From Rubritalea squalenifaciens DSM 18772 (GTDB taxonomy: Bacteria > Verrucomicrobiota > Verrucomicrobiia > Verrucomicrobiales > Akkermansiaceae): a DNA stretch of 64,000 nucleotides. The stretch is taken from the NCBI RefSeq assembly GCF_900141815.1, contig NZ_FQYR01000003.1:992001-1056000 (forward strand), written 5' to 3'. Below the pieces are notes generated by a model. That model was not told the origin of the DNA. It did no database searches and was given only the letters and a program-made list of their open reading frames with translations. The position numbers were made by a program, and so were the translations under genes. Positions 43,667 to 52,637 of the stretch are shown here, piece after piece. Each line of letters begins with the position of its first letter. The stretch's first letter is position 1.

Positions 43667-45979
43667 ATGTATGACCACTGCCATATCGCACAAGGCTTGC
43701 GACCAGTGGAAGCCAAGAAGAGGCGTGGGAGACAACTCCCTCGCCTGCTTCTTCATGGCTCGGCTATTGGCGCCTTCATTGCACTGATTGGCTGGTACCT
43801 GCTCCCCTTTGCCTTTCCCTATAATAAGCCCGCACTCTCTGGCCCTGCCCCCTCTGTCCTGATACTGGATAGAGAAGGAAGACCTCTCCACCACAGCCCT
43901 CGGGAGGATTACTACCGGCACCGGCACTCCCTGTTAGAAGGTATCCCGCAAACGCTGATTGAGGCCACTCTGGCAGCAGAGGATAAACGCTTTTATAACC
44001 ATGGGGGCATTGATGTATTTGCTAATATACGGGCGATCAAAGACTCCCTGACAGCCGGCCATTTTGTCAGCGGAGCCTCCACCATTACTCAGCAAACCGT
44101 CAAGCTAACTTCAGGCGTGCCTCCGCGTACCCTCAAAACCAAATTCATAGAAGCCCTAACAGCCCGCCACTTGGAGATGAGTGAAGACAAGGATACGATC
44201 CTTGCCGCCTACTTCAACCATCTCGACTACGGAAACCGCACTCAAGGCCCGCAGCAAGCAGCGCTCCACTATTTCAACAAGTCCCTCAATGATCTTTCCT
44301 TGGCAGAGTATGCACTTCTGGCAGGACTGCCTCAGGCTCCTTCCCGCCACAACCCCAGAAGAAATCCCAAGAATGCTCTAGAGCGCAGAAATTGGGTGTT
44401 AGACCGGATGCAGATCATCTACTCGATTCCTGCCGAGCGCATTGCCAGAGCCAAATCCGAACCTCTCGAACTGATTCCCTACAAAACGCACACCAAAGCC
44501 CAGCAACTCTCGCAGCTAGTCCTCCCCCACCGCAAAGAAAAATCTCCGCATATCCAGACGACGATCAAACTGGAGCATCAAGAAACCGCCCGCCAGTTGC
44601 TCCAGCAGGAACTTGGATTACTCAAAGACAAGGAGGTACACCATGGCGCCGCCGTCATTATCCATAATGAGACCGGAGAAATACTAGCGCTGGTAGGCAC
44701 GAAGGATTTCTCACTCTCGCAGATCAATGCGGCACTCACCCCCAGATCACCGGGTTCAGCACTGAAGCCATTCACCTACCTGCTTGCCTTTGAAAATGCC
44801 GGCATGTCTCCCGCCACGATTGTTCCTGATATCCCTACCAGCTATGCTGGGATCCGAGGACCTGAGGAAGTGGTCAACTATGACCGCCAACATCATGGCC
44901 CAGTCACCATCTACAAAGCTCTGGGGAACTCGTTGAACGTGCCAGCAGTCAGGGTGCTGAATGATATCGGTGGTCCAGAGCGACTACTCACACTCCTCAC
45001 TTCGCTAGGTATCACCACACTCGATCAACCCGCAAGCACCTATGGTTTAGGCCTGACCCTAGGCTCTGGTGAAGTGACTCTACTGGAAGCCACCAATGCC
45101 TTTGCCACCATTGCCAGACTGGGCCTCTATACGGATACCCATATCACCCCTGCAAATTCAGTAACGCACTACAAACGATTATTCTCTCCTGAATCCGCCT
45201 ATCTGGTCGCTTCAGTCATGGCAGACAATAACGCTCGCTTGGAAGGGTTCGGCATGCATTCCAATCTACACCTCCCCTTTCCCTGCGCAGTCAAAACGGG
45301 CACATCATCCGATTTCAGGGACAACTTCTGCATCGGCTTCACGGCCGATTTCACGGTAGGCGTCTGGGTAGGCAACTTGGACAACCGCCCCATGAAAGGC
45401 ATCTCTGGGGTGACTGGGGCCGGCCCCGTCTTTAAAAAACTCATGCTGGCTATCCATGAGAAAACTGAACCCAGCTGGCTCACAAAGCCAGCCAGAGTCA
45501 GCCCCGTCTCCGTTGATCCAGCCACTGGAAAGAGGCTTTCAAAAGGACACCCTCGCTACCCACTCGCTATCCACACCTTCTCCCACATACAATATCTCCC
45601 CCAACAAGCCGGCTTGTCAGACTACTCTGAGAACGGCGACGTCTATCTAGATTCCCGTTACCATGAATGGATGCAGGAACGCCCTGAGGGCCCTTACACA
45701 GCATCCCATACTCGAGAAATCCAAGAAGCCTTTCGTGTTCTCTCCCCAGCACGTGATGCGACGTATCTTCTCGATCCGGATCTTCCCGATCATGGCGCTT
45801 ACCTACCACTCATCTCAAACATCCCCGAAAACACCGTCTGGTTCTCAAACACGCTTCGCATCATTAACCATGAAGGCAAGCTCACCGCCCTTCTTACCGA
45901 AGGCATGCATAGCCTCACTGCCACCAACTCAAAGACTGGCGAAACTCAGACTCTCACCTTCCAGGTGGACTCTCTCTAG
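43667..45979 (+). CDS. pbpC: Penicillin-binding protein 1C
   Basis: A bifunctional murein synthase of 770 residues. One N-terminal membrane helix (HGSAIGAFIALIGWYLLPF, about 30-50) is followed by the glycosyltransferase GT51 domain with AAEDKRFYNHGGID (catalytic Glu) and SGASTITQQTVKL. The transpeptidase domain has SPGSALKP (SxxK), GNSLNVPA (SxN) and VKTGTSSDF (KTG). The C-terminal 110 residues are the BiPBP_C domain that distinguishes PBP1C. It starts 25 bases after the alpha-2-macroglobulin gene, as in many proteobacteria, where the pair guards and repairs the cell wall after protease attack. Its end overlaps fdhD, which is convergent. Confidence 0.95.
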   Translation: MYDHCHIAQGLRPVEAKKRRGRQLPRLLLHGSAIGAFIALIGWYLLPFAFPYNKPALSGPAPSVLILDREGRPLHHSPREDYYRHRHSLLEGIPQTLIEATLAAEDKRFYNHGGIDVFANIRAIKDSLTAGHFVSGASTITQQTVKLTSGVPPRTLKTKFIEALTARHLEMSEDKDTILAAYFNHLDYGNRTQGPQQAALHYFNKSLNDLSLAEYALLAGLPQAPSRHNPRRNPKNALERRNWVLDRMQIIYSIPAERIARAKSEPLELIPYKTHTKAQQLSQLVLPHRKEKSPHIQTTIKLEHQETARQLLQQELGLLKDKEVHHGAAVIIHNETGEILALVGTKDFSLSQINAALTPRSPGSALKPFTYLLAFENAGMSPATIVPDIPTSYAGIRGPEEVVNYDRQHHGPVTIYKALGNSLNVPAVRVLNDIGGPERLLTLLTSLGITTLDQPASTYGLGLTLGSGEVTLLEATNAFATIARLGLYTDTHITPANSVTHYKRLFSPESAYLVASVMADNNARLEGFGMHSNLHLPFPCAVKTGTSSDFRDNFCIGFTADFTVGVWVGNLDNRPMKGISGVTGAGPVFKKLMLAIHEKTEPSWLTKPARVSPVSVDPATGKRLSKGHPRYPLAIHTFSHIQYLPQQAGLSDYSENGDVYLDSRYHEWMQERPEGPYTASHTREIQEAFRVLSPARDATYLLDPDLPDHGAYLPLISNIPENTVWFSNTLRIINHEGKLTALLTEGMHSLTATNSKTGETQTLTFQVDSL

Positions 45980-46749
45980 ACAACCTCTCCCGAGTACACG
46001 TTGTAACTCGGAGGCCGTAAAAATCCAATAAGGGTCTGTCCACTCTCTTGGGCAAAATCCACAGCCAGGCTGGTAGGCGCCGAAATCGCGCTGATCACCG
46101 GAATACCTACAGCGTGAGATTTCTGCATCACTTCAAAGGAGACACGTCCACTCACCTGCAGGATAAGATGGGAAAAATCGATTTCCTCAGCAGCTGCCCA
46201 GCCAATCACCTTGTCGATCGCATTGTGCCGGCCCACATCTTCCCTCAAAACCACGAGCTCACCATCCTGAGTAAATAAAGCCGCCGCATGCAAACCACCA
46301 GTCTTCTCAAATGTCTCCTGGGTCTCACGCATCTTGTCTGGAAGAGATAACAAAACCTCTTTCCTGACAGCAAAACCACTCTCCAGCCTGGGCAATTCCT
46401 GACGGATCGATTCTATGCTCGCCTTTCCACAGATCCCGCAGCTTGAGGCACTGTAGAGATTGCGCTGCTGCTTTTCATAGTCCACTTCGGCATCGTCTTT
46501 CAGAAACACCAAGGCATGGTTTTGCTTTTGCTCCAGATCGATTCGACTCACAAGGCTAAGGCTCCTCAGAACGCCTTCGGTTAGTAGAAAGCCCCTCACG
46601 AGGTCTTCATCATGCCCGGGCGTACGCATCACCACGGCAATGGGACATCCGTCGACAGTGATCTGCATTGGCTCCTCTACGGCCAGCCTGTCACTGACCA
46701 ACTTACCAGCTCTCTGCACCTGATACTCAGCCGACCGCTCTTCACTCAT
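45976..46749 (-). CDS. fdhD: Formate dehydrogenase accessory sulfurtransferase
   Basis: A 257-residue FdhD protein, which transfers sulfur from IscS to the molybdenum cofactor of formate dehydrogenase. The conserved Cys-x2-Cys is in SSCGICGKAS near residue 104. Other family motifs are HDEDLVRGFLLTEG, KTGGLHAAALF and REDVGRHNAIDKVIGW. It overlaps the MOSC gene upstream by eight bases. No formate dehydrogenase gene is in the window. Confidence 0.95.
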   Translation of the reverse strand: MSEERSAEYQVQRAGKLVSDRLAVEEPMQITVDGCPIAVVMRTPGHDEDLVRGFLLTEGVLRSLSLVSRIDLEQKQNHALVFLKDDAEVDYEKQQRNLYSASSCGICGKASIESIRQELPRLESGFAVRKEVLLSLPDKMRETQETFEKTGGLHAAALFTQDGELVVLREDVGRHNAIDKVIGWAAAEEIDFSHLILQVSGRVSFEVMQKSHAVGIPVISAISAPTSLAVDFAQESGQTLIGFLRPPSYNVYSGEVV

Positions 46750-47236
46750 TGTCGCCTAACACCCTGAGTTCATATTCTCCGGCAAACAATTCCCCGTCGG
46801 TCAGGATTCGTGCGCGCAGACCACCTCTACCTTTCAGAAACTCCTCGGTCCCCTCGGCACAAGCCTCGTCCATCCAGAAGCATGGAGAGCATTCACCAGA
46901 CCCAGTGAATTCCACCCCATCGATTTCAAAACGTTTGCCAATCAGCTCGTTTAAATCGACGCCACTTACCATCACATTGCGGCGAAACGCTGAAGGATCG
47001 AGTTCTCCCTTCACCACTTTCTCTTTGACCTGCTCATAGACCGCCCAATCAAAGAAGGTGATCTGCCCTTTGTAATCCTCCTTGTAGTCGAAGAACCGAT
47101 CTCCGACCACACCCTTACCGGCCACGACTTCAATCTTCTCTTTTTCTTGGATCTCATGATCCAAAGAGCCTTTGCCGTAGCGTCCGTAGTAATTGTGTCC
47201 TGGCGAAATGTAGATGTGCTTGATCTGTATCTTCAT
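46742..47236 (-). CDS. MOSC-domain protein
   Basis: A 164-residue protein with the MOSC (MoCo sulfurase C-terminal) fold. Visible landmarks are GVVGDRFFDYKEDYKGQITFF, FRRNVMVSGVDLNELIGKRFEIDGVEF and GECSPCFWMDEAC; the Cys in this last group aligns with the conserved MOSC Cys. Stand-alone MOSC proteins are implicated in sulfur transfer to or from molybdenum cofactor. The location between moaA and fdhD supports a cofactor role. It starts 12 bases after moaA. Confidence 0.88.
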   Translation of the reverse strand: MKIQIKHIYISPGHNYYGRYGKGSLDHEIQEKEKIEVVAGKGVVGDRFFDYKEDYKGQITFFDWAVYEQVKEKVVKGELDPSAFRRNVMVSGVDLNELIGKRFEIDGVEFTGSGECSPCFWMDEACAEGTEEFLKGRGGLRARILTDGELFAGEYELRVLGDNE

Positions 47237-47248
47237 GGAATTGTCTGT

Positions 47249-48259
47249 CTAACCGCCAAGATAGCTCATCTCGGCCTTTTTCGGAATCTCTTTCATGCCA
47301 GCCCTTTCTTCAGAATAGCGGTCCACCCTGACTGACCATATGGCAGCCAGCTGCGTGGCCAGAGCCTCATCATCAAATCCACCCCGCACCAGCGCCTTCA
47401 CATCATGCCCCACTGAGGCAAAAAGGCAGGTAAACAAATGTCCATCAGCAGAGAGACGTGCACGGTTACAATCACGGCAGAACGGTCGAGTTACCGAGCT
47501 GATAAACCCGACTTCGAAACCATCGACTCCCGGCAAATGGAACCTCTCGGAGGTTTCACCCAGTTTAGGGTCGCAGACCGCCTGCAGCGGATAGACTTGT
47601 TTCAACTGAGCCAACAAATCAGCCGTAGGCATCACTTCATCCAGCTTCCAGCGGTTGGCATTGCCTGTATCCATGTACTCAATAAAACGTACCGGAATTT
47701 GACGCTCACGGGCAAAGGCTGCCAGCTTGGGTACTTCCCCCTCATTGACACCTTTCTTCACTACCGCGTTTATCTTCACCCCAAGCCCCACAGCGAGCGC
47801 AGCATCGATTCCCTCGACCACACGCTCCACCTTGGCCCCTACGCCATTCATGGCTCCGAAAATATCCTGATCCATCGCATCGAGAGAGACGGTCACTCTC
47901 TGCAATCCAGCCTTCTTCATCTCCTCCGCCTTGGCTGCCAGCAAGACACCATTGGTCGTCATGGCGAGATCTTCCACGCCTTCAATCTCCGCAAGCTTCC
48001 TCACCAACACATGAAGGTCTCTCCTAAGCAGCGGTTCACCGCCAGTCAGACGCAACTTTCTCACGCCCATACTTACAAAGACCTTGGCCAGCCGCTCGAC
48101 TTCCCCAAAGCGAAGAATCTCATCCTTCGGCAGAAACTCGTACCCGGCTCCAAAGACCTCAGCCGGCATGCAATAGCGACAGCGGAAATTACAACGGTCC
48201 GTCACGGAGATCCTCAAATCCCGTAATTGCCGTCCCAGCTTGTCCTGTACTTCCTGCAC
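47249..48259 (-). CDS. moaA: GTP 3',8-cyclase
   Basis: A radical-SAM enzyme catalysing the first step of molybdopterin synthesis, 336 residues, starting with GTG. The N-terminal 4Fe-4S motif CNFRCRYC lies in SVTDRCNFRCRYCMP (about residues 19-33). GGEPLLR is the SAM-binding motif. The C-terminal cluster motif is FCRDCNRARLSADGHLFTCLF with the three Cys ligands. The usual C-terminal double Gly tail is present as YLGG. First gene of a leftward moaA-MOSC-fdhD operon, back to back with moeA. Confidence 0.96.
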   Translation of the reverse strand: MQEVQDKLGRQLRDLRISVTDRCNFRCRYCMPAEVFGAGYEFLPKDEILRFGEVERLAKVFVSMGVRKLRLTGGEPLLRRDLHVLVRKLAEIEGVEDLAMTTNGVLLAAKAEEMKKAGLQRVTVSLDAMDQDIFGAMNGVGAKVERVVEGIDAALAVGLGVKINAVVKKGVNEGEVPKLAAFARERQIPVRFIEYMDTGNANRWKLDEVMPTADLLAQLKQVYPLQAVCDPKLGETSERFHLPGVDGFEVGFISSVTRPFCRDCNRARLSADGHLFTCLFASVGHDVKALVRGGFDDEALATQLAAIWSVRVDRYSEERAGMKEIPKKAEMSYLGG

Positions 48260-48318
48260 TTCATGTCAATTAACCACCCCATCCCCAACAAGCAAACCCA
48301 TATCTAGACACCAACTGC

Positions 48319-49554
48319 ATGCCTGCTTTGGCACTTGAAACTTCCCCTCTCTGGCAGGAAGCTAAAGGAGTGCTGCCACTGATCTCCATGGAGGAGGCTG
48401 AAAGCCTCATACTTAGCTCGCTCGAACACCTTCCAGCCGAACACATTAACGCGGATCAGGCGTATCAGCGCGTGTTGCGGCACCCCATTTTCGCTGACCG
48501 CCCGGCTCCCCCCTTCGACCGTGTCATGATGGACGGCATCGCCATCCATTCATCATCCACATCGAAAAGTTTCATCATCTCCGGCACCCAGGCTGCGGGC
48601 GCTCCAGCCCTCCACCTGATCCAGCCCGATCATTGCCTTGAAGTCATGACAGGAGCCCCGCTGCCGAGTGGCACCGATACCGTCATCCCCGTGGAGCAAA
48701 TCGAAGTCTCAGGACAACAAGCCACACTTCTACCAACCACCACTTTCGAACCAGGCCAGTTCATCCACCGCACAGGAAGCGACTGCGCAGCAGACGCCAC
48801 AGCCCTGCCTGAAGGCATCAAGCTTAGCCCAATGGAACTCGCCATCGCAGCCAGCGTAGGAGCCATGGAAATGAGTGTCTCCAAACTTCCCAGCATCCAT
48901 CTCCTTACCACGGGTGACGAAGTCATCGATCCGACAGAAACTCCCACAGACTTCCAGATCCGCCGCTCACACCCCTCGGCGCTCATCCCTCTCATCGAGG
49001 GCAATAAGCTAGGCAAGGTCAAACATGTGCACTTGGCGGACGACCCGGATGCCATCGACCAGGCTCTCGCACCCTCTCTGGAACAAGCAGATGTACTTAT
49101 CCTAACAGGAGGCATCTCCATGGGAAAATTTGACTGGGTCGCACCACTTCTGAGAAAGCATCTGGGCGAACCGCATTTCCATGGCGTGGCTCAGCGTCCG
49201 GGCAAACCCTTTGCCTATTGGAAAAGCCACGGTTCACCATCAGTCTTTGCTCTACCTGGCAATCCGGTCTCCGTAACAGCCACAGCCACCCGATATCTGC
49301 TGCCCGCCCTCATGACCATGCTAGGCATGAAGCCCACTGCACGGCGTGCACCTTTGGCCGGCGATTTTCTCTGGTCTGCACCGCTCACGGGTATCCTTCC
49401 CTACACCATGCAGGATGGTTGCATCACACTGCACCCGCCACGAAACTCAGGCGACTACCTGACTCTCGCCGGAAAGCAGGGCTTTGCTGTCGTCTCCGAG
49501 CCGAAAAAGCAATATACTGCAGGAACGCTGCTCGACATCTATCCCTTTTTCTAA
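48319..49554 (+). CDS. moeA: Molybdopterin molybdenumtransferase
   Basis: Inserts molybdate into adenylated molybdopterin, 411 residues. Landmarks of MoeA are RVLRHPIFADRPAPPFDRVMMDGIA near residue 55, EVMTGAPLPSGTDTVIPVEQ, LLTTGDEVIDP, TGGISMGKFDW and ALPGNPVSV. All four domains are represented, and the C-terminal domain IV is short. The ATG at 48319 gives about 26 extra N-terminal residues compared with EALEL-type starts; an internal start is possible. It leads the rightward moeA-moaC-mobA/moaD operon. Confidence 0.94.
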   Translation: MPALALETSPLWQEAKGVLPLISMEEAESLILSSLEHLPAEHINADQAYQRVLRHPIFADRPAPPFDRVMMDGIAIHSSSTSKSFIISGTQAAGAPALHLIQPDHCLEVMTGAPLPSGTDTVIPVEQIEVSGQQATLLPTTTFEPGQFIHRTGSDCAADATALPEGIKLSPMELAIAASVGAMEMSVSKLPSIHLLTTGDEVIDPTETPTDFQIRRSHPSALIPLIEGNKLGKVKHVHLADDPDAIDQALAPSLEQADVLILTGGISMGKFDWVAPLLRKHLGEPHFHGVAQRPGKPFAYWKSHGSPSVFALPGNPVSVTATATRYLLPALMTMLGMKPTARRAPLAGDFLWSAPLTGILPYTMQDGCITLHPPRNSGDYLTLAGKQGFAVVSEPKKQYTAGTLLDIYPFF

Positions 49555-49572
49555 CTTCATCCTCTCCCTCTC

Positions 49573-50049
49573 ATGCTTTCCCATATTGACCCAGAAAACA
49601 ACCAGCCAGGCATGGTAGATGTCTCCAGCAAGGCAATCACCCAACGCGAAGCTACTGCCGAATCTATTGTCATTCTTGGTGAGGAGATCATGGCTGAACT
49701 CGTGGGCGATGACATCCAGACGAAGAAAGGTCCGGTCTTCCAGACCGCCATCATCGCCGGCACCATGGCGGTGAAAAAAACTTCGGACCTCATCCCGCTC
49801 TGCCATCCGCTTCCTCTGGAGAAATGCAAGTTCTCGATCGCGCCGCTCCCAGAGCAGCAGGCAGTACGCATCACCTGTACTTGCCTAGTTTCCGGCAAGA
49901 CAGGCGTGGAAATGGAAGCTCTCACAGGAGCTTCCGTGGCAGCCCTCACCATCTACGACATGTGCAAAGCCATGTCCCACGACATCACCATCAACCAAAC
50001 CAGGCTCGTCAAAAAGACTGGCGGAAAATCAGATTACGCAGCCCAATGA
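49573..50049 (+). CDS. moaC: Cyclic pyranopterin monophosphate synthase
   Basis: Completes the conversion of the MoaA product into cyclic pyranopterin monophosphate, 158 residues. Conserved segments include MVDVSSKAITQREA, KTSDLIPLCHPLPLEKCKF with the catalytic Lys/His region, and TGVEMEALTGASVAALTIYDMCKA with KKTGGKSDY at the C-terminus. Its TGA overlaps the start of the mobA-moaD gene (ATGA), so translation is likely coupled. Confidence 0.96.
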   Translation: MLSHIDPENNQPGMVDVSSKAITQREATAESIVILGEEIMAELVGDDIQTKKGPVFQTAIIAGTMAVKKTSDLIPLCHPLPLEKCKFSIAPLPEQQAVRITCTCLVSGKTGVEMEALTGASVAALTIYDMCKAMSHDITINQTRLVKKTGGKSDYAAQ

Positions 50050-50861
50050 AAATCGAAACTTCCATCCTTCTGGTCGGTGGCAAGTCCACCCGCATGGGAC
50101 AGGACAAGGCCTTCCTGACATACCGTAACAACACGCCGGAATACCTCAGGCTTTACGAGATCCTGCACAAGCTCTCCGACCACGTATACCTGTCTCACCC
50201 CGGAACTATAGACTACGGTCTCCCATTCATCGCTGATCCAGCCAACGGCCCTTTAGCGGCAATCAATGCAGCTGCAGAGGAAAACGAGGAATCACCATTA
50301 CTCGTTGTCGCCTGTGACCTTCCACTCTTGGAATGGGAAACTCTGGAGCATCTCATTCGCGAACGTGATCCAAGTGCCGACGCCACAGCCTACCGCAGCA
50401 GCATTGACGGACGCCCAGAACCACTCTGCGCCATCTACGAACCTTCCATTTTTCCAAAAATCAAAGCGGCCATTGAGGACAAACACTTCTGCCCTCGCAA
50501 TCTGCTAGAGGAGTGCAATACCAAGCTTGTGGATCTCATCCGACCACACGCCTTGATGAATGCCAACTCCCCGGCAGACACCTTGGAGATCCGCAGCTTT
50601 CTCGAGGACGCTCGCACTTCGAAATCCATTGAGCTTCGCTACTTCGCCCAGCTCAAGGAAATCACTGGCACCGATTCTGAACCCTACCAAACCGAATCAG
50701 TCACTCCTTCCGGACTCTACGAAGAGCTGAAAGCCAAGTACCATTTCCCACACAAGCAAAAGCAGCTCATGCTTGCCATTAACGGAGACTTTGCCGACTG
50801 GGCGACACCTCTTCAAGAAGGCGACGAAGTCGTCTTCATTCCTCCCGTGGCTGGCGGCTAA
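50046..50861 (+). CDS. MobA-MoaD fusion: molybdenum cofactor guanylyltransferase plus molybdopterin synthase small subunit
   Basis: A 271-residue protein with two recognisable parts. Residues 1-190 are a MobA-like nucleotidyltransferase: LLVGGKSTRMGQDKAFL, then ADPANGPLAAINAA and VVACDLPLLEWETL with the metal Asp. Residues about 195-271 are a MoaD/ThiS beta-grasp domain (IELRYFAQLKEITG, then LMLAINGDFADWATPLQEGDEVVFIPPVAGG), which keeps the free C-terminal Gly-Gly needed for thiocarboxylation. The true start is the ATG at 50046 overlapping the moaC stop; the frame is open upstream inside moaC. There is no moaE in the window. Confidence 0.9.
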   Translation: MKIETSILLVGGKSTRMGQDKAFLTYRNNTPEYLRLYEILHKLSDHVYLSHPGTIDYGLPFIADPANGPLAAINAAAEENEESPLLVVACDLPLLEWETLEHLIRERDPSADATAYRSSIDGRPEPLCAIYEPSIFPKIKAAIEDKHFCPRNLLEECNTKLVDLIRPHALMNANSPADTLEIRSFLEDARTSKSIELRYFAQLKEITGTDSEPYQTESVTPSGLYEELKAKYHFPHKQKQLMLAINGDFADWATPLQEGDEVVFIPPVAGG

Positions 50862-50866
50862 GGTTG

Positions 50867-51694
50867 TTAACTTAAGAAATGCTCAAGAGCCTCGATAGTC
50901 CCGAGGCTCCCAATTCCCTCGGCTACATAGCCGCCTTGCTCGCGCACGTGCTCTTTCACCACCTCGTCTGCATTGCCCACGCAGGCAATCATTCCAGCTA
51001 CATCCGGGTGCAATTTATCGAGGTCATTATGCCCGTCCCCGATCACGAAGACATGCTGCTTGTCCACACCAGCCAGTCGAGCCACCTCCTGTAGAGCTGT
51101 CCCCTTGTGATAGTCCACATGACTGAAACGCAGATAGATCGTATTACGCAAGTATCCTAACATCTCATACTTGCCTCGGTGCTTCTCAATATAGTCTACG
51201 ATCCTCTGCATTTCCTCAATGGTCGTAGAGATCACCCCAGTGTCACCGTTCTCCTCCTCGATCCATTCGGCATCAGTCTCGTAATCAACGAACTCTTCCA
51301 CCTCCTTCAGGAACTTCTTAGTCTGCCGGTAAAACCTCTTGTGATCTTTGGCACTTTTCTTTTTCCAAGCCTCCACGGGAACCCAGCGACCAAATTGCCC
51401 CGGCGTAAAAATCTCCCGCTCCCGTGCCACCAGAAAGTCTGGATAAAACGGAAACTTACCAAAACCAAAGCCATCGATCATCTGCGGCAGTGAGCGGCCC
51501 GTATTGATTCCCCAGATCCAGCCCTCCTCACGCAGCTGCTGGACCTTTTCAAAAAAGGCCGGACTCAGCGGCGGATTCTCTGTCGGCACATGCAGCGTCC
51601 CGTCAAAATCAAACGAAAGAACTCCTCGAACTTCTTGGGGGTATTCCAAAGCTTCCACAGCCCTAATTGAGACCAGATCTTCGACGGATGCCAC
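50867..51694 (-). CDS. HAD-superfamily phosphatase (Cof/SPP-like)
   Basis: A 275-residue hydrolase with the four HAD motifs: SFDFDGTL near residue 27 (nucleophile Asp), INTGRS (motif II), a Lys in FSHVDYHKGTALQEV (motif III) and GDGHNDLDKL (motif IV). A type-IIB cap domain is inserted between motifs II and III (about 85-190), as in the Cof and sucrose-phosphate phosphatase groups. The substrate is unknown. It converges on the mobA-moaD gene with five bases between stops. A rearranged copy of part of this gene lies at 52638-52727. Confidence 0.88.
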   Translation of the reverse strand: MASVEDLVSIRAVEALEYPQEVRGVLSFDFDGTLHVPTENPPLSPAFFEKVQQLREEGWIWGINTGRSLPQMIDGFGFGKFPFYPDFLVAREREIFTPGQFGRWVPVEAWKKKSAKDHKRFYRQTKKFLKEVEEFVDYETDAEWIEEENGDTGVISTTIEEMQRIVDYIEKHRGKYEMLGYLRNTIYLRFSHVDYHKGTALQEVARLAGVDKQHVFVIGDGHNDLDKLHPDVAGMIACVGNADEVVKEHVREQGGYVAEGIGSLGTIEALEHFLS

Positions 51695-51778
51695 ATCTTT
51701 CTATGTTCGACATAAAAGACACCTAGCCAGGACGGCATGGCAAAGGGGTTCATTTTCAGAAATTTCTGGGTACTACCT

Positions 51779-52405
51779 TTAATTCCCTAACGCAAGACCC
51801 TGTAAGTAGCAGGATTCATCACCTGATATACTTAGCAAAAAGTTATAAAAGTCCTCAGAGCAATACGATTTTGAACCATCAAAACTGAAATCTACAGTCG
51901 AACAAACCTCGACACAATAAAGATTCCAATCGTTTGTTCTATCAACTTCAGGAAAATAGTTTTCATACAAATAGTCATATGGGTCTCCAGTCGGAGGATA
52001 TACTCTAGGCTCAGAGGTATTCGGCCAAGATTCCCATGGTATTTTTTTTTGCACAATTTTTGTTATCTGTGAAAAAATTATGCTGGGGTAATTTTCTCGA
52101 ATTTTTTGATATAGCTCTTTATTTACGATCAAACTGCCTCTAGACACCAAAATTTTAGGAGTATCTGAACGTGCAACAATTAAAAATCTAGAGTTCGAGT
52201 CTCTATTCAATAAACCATGAATCAGGACTGTTCCATAATCTCCCCAAGTACTGTAGCGCCCAAGTGATGACCATAGTATACGATCAATCTTTTTCACCTC
52301 ATCAGATTCAGATCTTAAATATTCATTTTTTTTGTAAGAGCATCCACTGACTAAAATAGTGAAAGACGTAACTATAGCTAATATGGTCAATAATGATATC
52401 TTCAT
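51779..52405 (-). CDS. AT-rich hypothetical lipoprotein
   Basis: About 208 residues from the ATG at 52405, with a good type II signal peptide (MKISLLTILAIVTSFTILVSGC, lipobox LVSGC). The frame is open further upstream, but only this start makes sense as a lipoprotein. The mature part is rich in Ser, Tyr, Asn and charged residues, with Cys near the end (YCVEVC, SYCSEDF, ESCYLQG). No family is recognised. Base composition is clearly more AT-rich than everything around it, which points to recent acquisition. It lies between the HAD gene and a scarred intergenic region. Confidence 0.65.
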   Translation of the reverse strand: MKISLLTILAIVTSFTILVSGCSYKKNEYLRSESDEVKKIDRILWSSLGRYSTWGDYGTVLIHGLLNRDSNSRFLIVARSDTPKILVSRGSLIVNKELYQKIRENYPSIIFSQITKIVQKKIPWESWPNTSEPRVYPPTGDPYDYLYENYFPEVDRTNDWNLYCVEVCSTVDFSFDGSKSYCSEDFYNFLLSISGDESCYLQGLALGN

Positions 52406-52429
52406 GCTTCTCATCGCGGGAGTATGGTA

Positions 52430-52570
52430 ATAAGCGGTGTCCTCCGTAGTAAGATTCGGCTGCCAACGCCATCGAAGGTATGTTGCGGACGTCGGCGTTG
52501 TTCGTGTAGTGATTACCGGAAACAACCTGACCTATGGCTCATGGACAAATTCTAGTTCACCGGTGTAGCA
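52430..52570 (+). pseudogene. Possible gene remnant on the plus strand
   Basis: A short plus-strand frame without a start runs into a stop near 52566. Its last residues read VVRVVITGNNLTYGSWTNSS, then SPV and stop, a beta-rich, surface-protein-like end. No upstream part of such a gene remains. It may be the truncated tail of a lost gene, or chance. Confidence 0.3.
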
Positions 52571-52637
52571 CCACACCCACCAGTATCTAACACACCTCAA
52601 CCACCCCGTCTACCCTCGGTTCCTAATTGGGTATGGT

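Noticed and set aside
49824-50045. Extension of the mobA-moaD frame into moaC
   Set aside because: It lies inside moaC in another frame, and the ATG at 50046 overlaps the moaC stop as ATGA.
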